Shown piece by piece: positions 1 to 5,247 of a stretch of DNA of 6,267 nucleotides (position 1 is its first letter; every line of letters starts with the position of its first letter). The translations under genes were made by a program, and so were the position numbers. A model generated the notes under the pieces. It was not told the DNA's origin and searched no databases. It worked only from the letters and a program-made list of their open reading frames with translations. The stretch comes from Clostridia bacterium (lineage in GTDB: Bacteria > Bacillota > Clostridia > Oscillospirales > Acutalibacteraceae). The stretch spans positions 1-6,267 of the forward strand of contig JAFTCS010000072.1 in assembly GCA_017454565.1 (NCBI GenBank), written 5' to 3'.

Positions 1-97
1 ATGATCAAAGTATCAAACTTTTGATCGTAAAGCTCTGATTATCCTGATATCAGCTATTTTTGATATTTGAGAATCACGGATTCAGGTATACCATAAT

Positions 98-130
98 AAC
101 ACCGACCCCCACAGGTCGGTGTTTTCTTTT
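98..130 (+). terminator. Rho-independent terminator of an upstream plus-strand gene
   Basis: A perfect 10-bp stem AACACCGACC (98-107) / GGTCGGTGTT (114-123) encloses a 6-base loop and runs straight into a T-rich tail (TTCTTTT). On the minus strand the hairpin is followed only by ATTATGG, so it should work mainly for plus-strand transcription arriving from the left of the window. It lies about 215 bases past the stop of the minus-strand germination operon and could still cap that transcript weakly. Confidence 0.8.
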
Positions 131-136
131 CCCTTG

Positions 137-259
137 CCCCGGTCGGGGGGACTTTTTCGCAAAAGTTCCTTCGACTTCTCGCCTGTCGGCTCGGTCGGCG
201 CTTCTGCTTTGCAGAGGTCTCCACCGGAGACCCGCGCCCCCGAAAACGCTGTTCGCGTT
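137..259. repeat. Multi-hairpin intergenic element, possibly a dispersed repeat
   Basis: Five small inverted repeats are packed into about 120 bases. They are CCCCG/CGGGG (137-141, 144-148); GGGACTTTT/AAAAGTTCC with one wobble (148-156, 161-169); CTTCTGC/GCAGAGG with one wobble (201-207, 211-217); GGTCTCC/GGAGACC (216-222, 226-232); and AACGC/GCGTT (245-249, 255-259). The third and fourth overlap by two bases, so they would compete. GC content is much higher than in the flanking bases. The look is that of a mobile palindromic intergenic element like those dispersed in Ruminococcus-type genomes. I see one copy only, so the repeat status is an inference. Confidence 0.45.
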
Positions 260-339
260 GACAGTCTACTCTAACCAGAATAAACAGATCGCGCACAGTA
301 GTTATTTTCTAAAGGATAACACAAAAAGCTACAGCGTTG

Positions 340-2025
340 TCACGCTGGCCGGATGCTCAGGGTGAGGTTCTGTCTGTCAATAGTGACAAGAGGAAGCCTG
401 ACTTGTCTTTTTTCCTGTTCTGCGGCGATCAGTTCCATGAGTGAGCAATGCGGTGCTGGCTGTCTGACCGCCTTGCTGTCGGTGAGCAGGCTTATATCCT
501 CCGACGTATAGCCGAAGTCGTTAACCGCAGTTTTTATGGTCTGTTCTGCGCCGGATTCGCTTACAATAATGTTTGCAGTCTTTGGCATATCGTTCGTTCC
601 TGTCAGATACCCGAATACCTTCTCACCCGATGCGGCGGCCTCTTCGTCCAGCATAACAAAAAGACAGTGCTCAAGCAGCAGGCTCTTCCCTCTCTCCTGC
701 TCAAGCTTTGTGACGGCATCCTCAACGCTCTCTCCGGAGCTGTACATCAGACTTATGGAGTTATCCTGCCCGGCATGGACAGTGTTCAGGGTTATCAGCG
801 TCAGACGGCACTCACCGCCGTCAGCGTCTATCCCCATTCCCTGAACGATTATCCGTTGGCTTAGCTGCAATGCCGTACATCCGCTTGAATTTAAAGTGAA
901 GGCCGCCGCAAGGATAATCAGCAGGGTAAGTCTTATGGCGCGCGTATGATGTTTCCTTGTCCATGTATGACTTTTAACCTTTACACGGATAAGCAGGACA
1001 GTCGGAATGAGCGTCAGGAAAACAAGTGTCAGCGACGCAGTAAACACCTTGCTGCGGAATATCAGCGAGGCGGCTTCACTTGGCACAAAAAGAACGGCCG
1101 TCAGAAGCAGCAACCCGCAAAAGAGTGATGAACGCGGCTTGCTGAGTCTTGTAAAGCTTGCACTTAAAGCGGCTGAGGATGCTATGATGAACAGGGCGAT
1201 ACCGCAAAAGCTGCTGCACACCGCTAACAATATGAACAACGGTTCTGACTTTTGCAGCGCACCCGAACCGTCTATGACCCGGAACACCTGAAATTTTTTC
1301 GCGGAAATGTATGCGCCGGCACTGCCCGTAAACAGCGTGATAAGAAAAATTATGGCTGCGGTAGATACTGTCAGCCACAACATTCCGCCGCGCATCAGCC
1401 TGCCCCTGACGCTGCCGGAAAGAACGAGTACACTTGCACAGGCAGCCAGCCGGGAAATAAGGAACAGTGTTCCGTCTGTGAAATCCTCTCCCGAAACAGT
1501 GTTTGCAGCCGGGAGATTATCCGATGACCACCCCTGATAAAGAAAGGCAAACAGGAGTATCACGGCAACTGCGGCGATAGTCATAACAACGAGGGATGTC
1601 CGCGCGGCTGCCTCTATCCCTTTCGACGCAGCATATACACAGCCTGCAAGTATCAGTACAATAATGACCTTTGGCTCTACACCCACCGGCAGGTCGTCAC
1701 GCAGAAAGTCAAGCAGCGCCATAAGATAATACAATGCCGAATACAAAAAATAAGCTCCGTAGCAAAGCAGGAGTATTTTCCTGCCGGTACCTGCGGGAGT
1801 GTCACTTTCGCAGCACAGAGGACTTTTTGCATCAGATGACAGCGCAAGTGCGGGAAGTATCAGTATTGACCCCACCGGAACCATTATTATCAGCGGCAGC
1901 ATGAAACTCCACAGTGACGGTACTCCCGACATTTCGGAAGAGTACACTGCTGTAAGCCCTGCTCTGCCTATAAAAAGCAGGGTGAAGAATTGTCCTGCTT
2001 TTATAATTGATCTGTTTGTAGTCAT
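340..2025 (-). CDS. GerAB-GerAC fusion: spore germinant receptor permease joined to a truncated lipoprotein subunit
   Basis: This 561-residue protein joins two subunits of a GerA-type germinant receptor of the spore inner membrane. Residues 1-350 resemble GerAB, the amino-acid/polyamine permease-like subunit that binds the germinant. About ten hydrophobic helices are visible, near 10-20, 41-60, 83-104, 118-134, 143-163, 187-204, 215-235, 262-285, 301-317 and 331-347. A basic linker (348-365) leads to an eleventh hydrophobic stretch (366-379) and S-S-G-C383, a weak lipobox. The segment RIIVQGMGIDADGG (391-404) then matches the start of mature GerAC proteins. The GerAC part stops after about 180 residues, so the usual C-terminal Spore_GerAC domain is absent, and no downstream frame restores it. 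No ATG, GTG or TTG lies in frame near the junction, so a separate GerAC start is unlikely. The start has a good AAGGAGT site (2033-2039), 46 bases after gerAA, which implies one operon. Confidence 0.87.
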   Translation of the reverse strand: MTTNRSIIKAGQFFTLLFIGRAGLTAVYSSEMSGVPSLWSFMLPLIIMVPVGSILILPALALSSDAKSPLCCESDTPAGTGRKILLLCYGAYFLYSALYYLMALLDFLRDDLPVGVEPKVIIVLILAGCVYAASKGIEAAARTSLVVMTIAAVAVILLFAFLYQGWSSDNLPAANTVSGEDFTDGTLFLISRLAACASVLVLSGSVRGRLMRGGMLWLTVSTAAIIFLITLFTGSAGAYISAKKFQVFRVIDGSGALQKSEPLFILLAVCSSFCGIALFIIASSAALSASFTRLSKPRSSLFCGLLLLTAVLFVPSEAASLIFRSKVFTASLTLVFLTLIPTVLLIRVKVKSHTWTRKHHTRAIRLTLLIILAAAFTLNSSGCTALQLSQRIIVQGMGIDADGGECRLTLITLNTVHAGQDNSISLMYSSGESVEDAVTKLEQERGKSLLLEHCLFVMLDEEAAASGEKVFGYLTGTNDMPKTANIIVSESGAEQTIKTAVNDFGYTSEDISLLTDSKAVRQPAPHCSLMELIAAEQEKRQVRLPLVTIDRQNLTLSIRPA

Positions 2026-2071
2026 CAGCGGTACTCCTTCCGTCCAAATAAAATAGCATAATAGTAACCAG

Positions 2072-3649
2072 TTATGATGTGCTGTCTTTTTCGTCGGGCT
2101 TTATATCGGCACCGGGCAGATCCTGTACTTTTTCCGGATGCTTTGAAAGCACCCTCCAGCCGGCTCTGATAAGGACATCACGGAAAGCCACCGGGCTTAT
2201 GGGAGTAACAGGCGAGGTATACGGCACACCGAAGCTTGACTTGCCGCAGAGGTTCACTAAAACAATGCACAGAACTGCGGATATGCCCCATATACCAAAA
2301 AAGCCGCCGACAATCGTGAAAAGCATCCTCAGTATTGCCGAAGGAGCGTAAAGGTCCGGCACAACATAGGAGCTTATGGCGCTTATCGCGATGACCATGA
2401 GTGTCGGCGCACCTATAAGACCAGCGTTTACGGCGGTGTCGCCTACCACAAGACCGCCGACTATGCTTACCGCATACCCCAGAGGACGCGGCATGCGAAG
2501 TCCGGCCTCGCGCATGATCTCGTAAATGAACAGGATGAGTATAGTCTCTGCTGTAAGTGAAAGCGGAGTAGAAGCTATGGAGGCGGCTATTTTGTTCAGC
2601 ATAAGCGACGGGAACATCTCCGGCTCGAATGTGCCGAGAGCCACAAACAGTCCCGGGAGCATAACGGAAATGAAAAACGCGCAGTATTTCAGCAGCCGCG
2701 TAAAGGTGGCAAAGTACGCCCTGTTGGAGTAGTCATCCAGCGACTGGAAATACTCAGCGAAGATATACGGCACTATTAGAGCCGAAGGAACGCCGTCCAC
2801 AAGAATAGCTATGCGTCCTTCGGTGAGCTTGCCGCATACCGTGTCGGGCCGCTCGGAAATACCTGCGCCGCTGAAAAAAGAGCGGTCCTTTTCTTCCTCC
2901 AGAAACGGGACAAGATAACCGGCAGTCAGCACGGTGTCAAGAGGTATCTCCGAAAGGCGCTTTCGCAGACGTGACAGAATTTCGGGCGAGACTCTGTCGG
3001 AAAGATAGCACAGGGAAAGCTCTGTGCGGCTCACGCTGCCCACAGTCATGGTCTCAAAACGCAGCAGAGGATTTTTAAGGCGCCTGCGGATAAGCGTCAT
3101 GTTGACTCTGAGGGATTCCACCAATCCCTCCTTTGAACCGCGCTGTACAATGTCAGACTGCGGCTCGGAAATACTTCTGGCGGCATATCCCTGCAGTCCG
3201 ACCGAAAGCATAGTGCCGCAGCCGTCAAGAGCAATCACCACAAAGCCCGACATTATGCGCGACTCCACATCCTCAATACTGGTAAGCTCAAGCAGCTCCG
3301 GAGTGTAGAAGGCACTGTTTTTAAGCTCGTTAAGAAGGTCTCCGGGCGAACCGCTGAAGCTCAGGTTCATCATGGGCATAAGCACTCCCTCAGAAAGCAC
3401 CTGCTTGTCCGTCATGTTGTCAATGGTGATAACCGCCGCCCTTGTGCCCGCCGCCACAAGCTCCCTTATTGTCAGGTCGGCGCTGCCGCCGAAATCGCTG
3501 CGCAGCCTTGACAGGTTATCGCTCAATACAGTCGATATCGGTGTCCTTGCAGCCGGCTCCGGCTTTGCGGGCATCTTGCGGTAAATGTCGATAATGCTTT
3601 CAATAAATCGGAACAAATTATCATCCCCGGTAAGAGTCTGTTTAATCAC
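2072..3649 (-). CDS. gerAA: Spore germination receptor subunit A, GerA family
   Basis: This is the large membrane subunit of a GerA-type germinant receptor, which triggers ion and dipicolinate release when spores sense nutrients. It is up to 525 residues, normal for the family. The N-terminal cytosolic half shows RSDFGGSADLTIREL (50-64), an ITIDNMTDKQVL segment, RGSKEGLVESLR (170-181) with a following RRR, and KLTEGRIAILVDGVP (274-288), all family hallmarks. The C-terminal half has about five membrane segments (320-340, 365-380, 389-410, 413-432, 441-466) with REAGLRMPRPLG (380-391) and SFGVPYTSP (472-480). The start is uncertain. The longest frame begins with GTG at 3649, which has no ribosome site and lies just downstream of a sigma-G-like -10. 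A TTG at 3616 has GGGG eight bases upstream and may be the true start, giving 514 residues. The gene leads an operon with the downstream gerAB-gerAC fusion gene. Confidence 0.93.
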   Translation of the reverse strand: MIKQTLTGDDNLFRFIESIIDIYRKMPAKPEPAARTPISTVLSDNLSRLRSDFGGSADLTIRELVAAGTRAAVITIDNMTDKQVLSEGVLMPMMNLSFSGSPGDLLNELKNSAFYTPELLELTSIEDVESRIMSGFVVIALDGCGTMLSVGLQGYAARSISEPQSDIVQRGSKEGLVESLRVNMTLIRRRLKNPLLRFETMTVGSVSRTELSLCYLSDRVSPEILSRLRKRLSEIPLDTVLTAGYLVPFLEEEKDRSFFSGAGISERPDTVCGKLTEGRIAILVDGVPSALIVPYIFAEYFQSLDDYSNRAYFATFTRLLKYCAFFISVMLPGLFVALGTFEPEMFPSLMLNKIAASIASTPLSLTAETILILFIYEIMREAGLRMPRPLGYAVSIVGGLVVGDTAVNAGLIGAPTLMVIAISAISSYVVPDLYAPSAILRMLFTIVGGFFGIWGISAVLCIVLVNLCGKSSFGVPYTSPVTPISPVAFRDVLIRAGWRVLSKHPEKVQDLPGADIKPDEKDSTS

Positions 3650-3652
3650 AGT

Positions 3653-3682
3653 TAGTATAACCGGTTTTCAATGTGATATTCA
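3653..3682 (-). promoter_or_regulatory. Candidate sigma-G (forespore) promoter P1 of the gerAA operon
   Basis: Read on the minus strand, TGAATA (3682-3677) is followed after exactly 17 bases by TATACTA (3659-3653). The Bacillus sigma-G pattern is roughly GHATR, 17-18 bases, CATWHTA. The -35 fits fully and the -10 fits six of seven, with T for the first C. B. subtilis gerA is known to be sigma-G dependent, so the match makes biological sense. Transcription would begin near 3645-3648, on or inside the GTG codon at 3649. That favours a downstream start codon for gerAA or a leaderless message. Confidence 0.5.
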
Positions 3683-3727
3683 GGAGCATGCAGCAAAACG
3701 GTCAAAGCTCTTTGTACTGCGCATGAA

Positions 3728-3757
3728 TATAAGGTACTCTGCGGGAAAAGCTATTCA
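3728..3757 (-). promoter_or_regulatory. Second, weaker candidate sigma-G promoter P2 of the gerAA operon
   Basis: On the minus strand TGAATA (3757-3752) is followed after 17 bases by CCTTATA (3734-3728), which fits six of seven positions of CATWHTA. It lies 75 bases upstream of P1 with identical spacing, so the two would be tandem promoters. Its -35 touches the ribosome site of the divergent DUF421 gene (3757-3763). One such match in AT-rich intergenic DNA could be chance, so this is less certain than P1. Confidence 0.3.
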
Positions 3758-3770
3758 AAAGGACAGGTGA

Positions 3771-4451
3771 ATGAGGATGATAATTTCAATTATCAGAACG
3801 GTGCTGCTTTACGGACTGATACTGTTTTCTGTCAGGCTGATGGGCAAGCGGCAGATCGGGCAGATGCAGACCAGCGAGCTTGTCGTGACTCTGCTGATGT
3901 CAAATATTGCCACCATACCTATGCAGGATATGGAGCAGTCAATGCTCAGCGGTGTTATCCCTATAATGGTGCTGCTTGCAGGCGAGATCTTCCTTTCGTA
4001 TCTGATGCTGCGGAAGGGTGGCATAAGAAGATTGATCTGCGGAAAGCCGGTTATTGTTATTGATAAGGGCACTATTGACAGAAATGCCATGATGGAACTT
4101 CGGCTGACTACCGAAGATCTGTTTGAGCAGCTCCGCCAGAAGGATATTTTTGATCTGAACGAGGTAAATTATGCGATTATCGAGACGAACGGCACCATGA
4201 GCGTGATGAAAAAGCCCGGTTGCTCTCCCCTGTGCCCAGATGACGTTAATATGACGGTAAAGGACAAGGAGCTCAATGTGACGGTTATCAGCGACGGCGA
4301 AACGGAAAAGGATTCCATGAACTACTGCGGACTTGATGACAAGAAGCTCGGAAAAATACTCAAAAAAGAAAACGTGGAGCTTGGGCAGGTGTTTATAATG
4401 ACCTCTGACCGCAGCGGCAATTACAGGATCATCAGAAAGGATGAGAATTGA
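3771..4451 (+). CDS. DUF421/YetF-family membrane protein
   Basis: This is a 226-residue membrane protein of the DUF421 (YetF) family. About three N-terminal hydrophobic segments (4-22, 36-52, 60-80) come first. RLMGKRQIGQMQTSELVVTL (22-41) is the family signature. The cytosolic domain follows, with GKPVIVIDKGTID (91-103), LRLTTEDLFEQLRQKDIFDL (110-129) and VNYAIIETNGTMSV (132-145). A tail beyond about 165 (LNVTVISDGE and onward) is the second small domain seen in full-length YetF-type proteins. The exact biochemical role is unknown. The relative 2Duf, encoded in Bacillus spoVA-2mob operons, alters spore inner-membrane properties and heat resistance. AAAAGGA (3757-3763) sits seven bases before the ATG. 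The gene is divergent from gerAA and coupled to the DUF4363 gene downstream. A spore function is inferred from family and context. Confidence 0.9.
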   Translation: MRMIISIIRTVLLYGLILFSVRLMGKRQIGQMQTSELVVTLLMSNIATIPMQDMEQSMLSGVIPIMVLLAGEIFLSYLMLRKGGIRRLICGKPVIVIDKGTIDRNAMMELRLTTEDLFEQLRQKDIFDLNEVNYAIIETNGTMSVMKKPGCSPLCPDDVNMTVKDKELNVTVISDGETEKDSMNYCGLDDKKLGKILKKENVELGQVFIMTSDRSGNYRIIRKDEN

Positions 4452-4831
4452 TGTACAGACTTTACGCTGCTATAACTGTTTTTGCCACAGTGCTTGCTGT
4501 GGGTATCGGCGGGTTTATAATCAACACGCGGGCTGCCGCAGACCTGAGCGCTGCCCTGAATGATGCCTACAGCCTTGCGCAGTCAGGCGACCTGAACGGC
4601 TCGAAAAAAAAGATGAGCGAAGCCGTCAGATACATGGACAAGTACAGCGCTTTTCTATGCGTGTTCGTCTCGCACAAGATAATTGATGATATCCGGCAGG
4701 AGACCGACAAGGCTCAGGTTTATCTGACTCAGGGCGAAAGAGAGCTTTTTTTAGCAAGCTGCCGCTGCGCCATCTTCCGAACCGAGGATTTCCGCAGTCT
4801 GGAGTATCCCACCCTGAGCAACATATTATAA
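4451..4831 (+). CDS. DUF4363-family protein, coupled to the DUF421 gene
   Basis: This is a 126-residue protein with one N-terminal membrane segment (about 5-25) and a mostly helical, charged remainder (ADLSAALNDAYSLAQSGDL and onward), probably outside the cytoplasm. Length, the single anchor, the helical body and the ending SLEYPTLSNIL fit the DUF4363 family, which commonly follows DUF421 genes in Clostridia. Its function is unknown. I chose the ATG at 4451, whose A overlaps the TGA of the DUF421 gene; AAAGGA (4436-4441) lies nine bases upstream. A TTG at 4448 would add one residue and cannot be excluded. The overlap implies translational coupling and suggests the two proteins act together at the membrane. 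No terminator separates this gene from the promoter that starts seven bases after its stop. Confidence 0.82.
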   Translation: MYRLYAAITVFATVLAVGIGGFIINTRAAADLSAALNDAYSLAQSGDLNGSKKKMSEAVRYMDKYSAFLCVFVSHKIIDDIRQETDKAQVYLTQGERELFLASCRCAIFRTEDFRSLEYPTLSNIL

Positions 4832-4837
4832 ATAATA

Positions 4838-4866
4838 TTGACAAAATCTGTGATATGATGTATTAT
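4838..4866 (+). promoter_or_regulatory. Sigma-A type promoter of the zinc-ribbon gene
   Basis: TTGACA (4838-4843) is a perfect -35 hexamer, followed after exactly 17 bases by TATTAT (4861-4866), five of six to the -10 consensus. Transcription should begin near 4873, leaving a leader of about 28 bases before the ATG at 4901. AGGAGG (4889-4894) is placed six bases before that ATG. Confidence 0.8.
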
Positions 4867-4889
4867 ATCTGAAAATATATTTCATATCA
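4851..4889. promoter_or_regulatory. AT-rich dyad over the -10 and start site, possible operator
   Basis: TGATATGA (4851-4858) and TCATATCA (4882-4889) form a perfect 8-bp inverted repeat, with an inner TATAT/ATATA pair (4864-4868, 4875-4879). The dyad covers the -10 and the predicted transcription start. Because only the right half would be transcribed, it looks more like a protein-binding site than an RNA hairpin. AT-rich DNA produces such dyads by chance, so the call is tentative. Confidence 0.25.
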
Positions 4890-4900
4890 GGAGGACGCTT

Positions 4901-5128
4901 ATGAACAATACAAGAACATGCCCTAAATGCGGAAGCAAGGATATTGTCATCATTGACGGAAATGTCGGCGCATACGGCTCGGGAAATAATATTCCCGTCG
5001 GTTTAACGCTTTACTCTTCGGTGCCCGTAAACCGCTATCTCTGCTGCAGCTGCGGCTTCAGCGAAGAATGGATAAACCGCGATGACATTTCAAAGGTAAG
5101 AGGTTCCAGATTTGCCCACACCAAATAG
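4901..5128 (+). CDS. Small zinc-ribbon protein
   Basis: This is a 75-residue soluble protein with two CxxC knuckles, C7-P-K-C10-G near the start and C48-C-S-C51-G later, separated by a Gly/Asn-rich stretch (GNVGAYGSGNN). The arrangement is a classic zinc ribbon and should bind one zinc ion. The C-terminus FSEEWINRDDISKVRG is polar and short. Similar stand-alone zinc ribbons of about 70 residues occur widely in Firmicutes without a defined role; nucleic-acid or protein binding is possible, but nothing in the sequence settles it. The start is clear: AGGAGG six bases upstream and a strong promoter 28 bases before it. It is a single-gene unit, separated from its neighbours by its own promoter and a hairpin just after the stop. 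Confidence 0.85.
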   Translation: MNNTRTCPKCGSKDIVIIDGNVGAYGSGNNIPVGLTLYSSVPVNRYLCCSCGFSEEWINRDDISKVRGSRFAHTK

Positions 5129-5132
5129 CACA

Positions 5133-5173
5133 AAGCCCCGAAAGCATTTCAGTCTATACTGCTTTCGGGGCTT
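5133..5173 (+). terminator. Strong hairpin after the zinc-ribbon gene, probable terminator
   Basis: A perfect 14-bp stem AAGCCCCGAAAGCA (5133-5146) / TGCTTTCGGGGCTT (5160-5173) encloses a 13-base loop and begins four bases after the stop codon. The tail CTCTATATT is only moderately T-rich, so termination may be incomplete or completed by the next hairpin. It could also protect the 3' end of the message. Confidence 0.6.
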
Positions 5174-5199
5174 CTCTATATTACAGATACTTTCAGATC

Positions 5200-5247
5200 A
5201 AAAATACAGCCCTCCCATCTTTTCAGACAGGAGAGCTGTATTTTTTT
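5200..5247. terminator. Bidirectional terminator between convergent genes
   Basis: The arms AAAAATACAGC (5200-5210) and GCTGTATTTTT (5235-5245) pair fully; after one C-A mismatch, CTCC (5212-5215) pairs with GGAG (5230-5233). The plus strand ends in seven T residues (5241-5247) and the minus strand in five (opposite 5200-5204), so both directions can terminate. The stop codon of the minus-strand surface-protein gene (5246-5248) overlaps the T tract, which is very compact packing. Confidence 0.85.

Larger units (their letters stand above)
1..339. other. Intergenic region, no convincing gene
   Basis: This 339-base stretch between the left edge and the end of the gerAB-gerAC fusion gene holds no reading frame with recognisable protein character. 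Short frames on both strands cross the hairpin cluster and read as low-complexity Arg/Pro-rich sequence, which is expected of GC-rich structured non-coding DNA. Bases 3-9 and 20-26 form a 7-bp inverted repeat (GATCAAA/TTTGATC). A plus-strand terminator lies at 98-130 and a run of hairpins at 137-259. Bases 260-339 show nothing clear; in particular I see no good hairpin-plus-T-tract terminator for the minus-strand germination operon. A gene from the left might end within the first 40 bases (stops at 22 and 36 in two plus frames), but this cannot be decided here. Confidence 0.6.

Noticed and set aside
1..38. End of an upstream plus-strand gene
   Set aside because: Two frames could end here (stops at 22 and 36), and the terminator at 98-130 implies an upstream gene, but under 15 codons are visible and none are recognisable.
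54..365. Open frames on both strands across the hairpin region (80 and 101 codons)
   Set aside because: They read through GC-rich palindromes, have Arg/Pro- or Cys-rich composition without domain character, and lack convincing ribosome sites.
448..864. 138-codon plus-strand frame opposite the GerAC part
   Set aside because: It is antisense to the well-supported fusion gene, lacks a ribosome site and shows no family features. Other plus-strand frames opposite gerAA and the fusion gene were rejected for the same reason.
900..950. A separate GerAC start at a rare ACG codon after AAGGA in the junction
   Set aside because: AAGGA lies about eight bases before an in-frame ACG, but no standard start codon is present and the frame is continuous from GerAB. 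Fusion is the simpler reading.
3724..3757. Plus-strand sigma-G promoter for the DUF421 gene using TGAATA at 3724-3729
   Set aside because: The bases at the right spacing (AAAGCTA at 3747-3753) match only four of seven -10 positions. I could not identify a convincing promoter for this gene.
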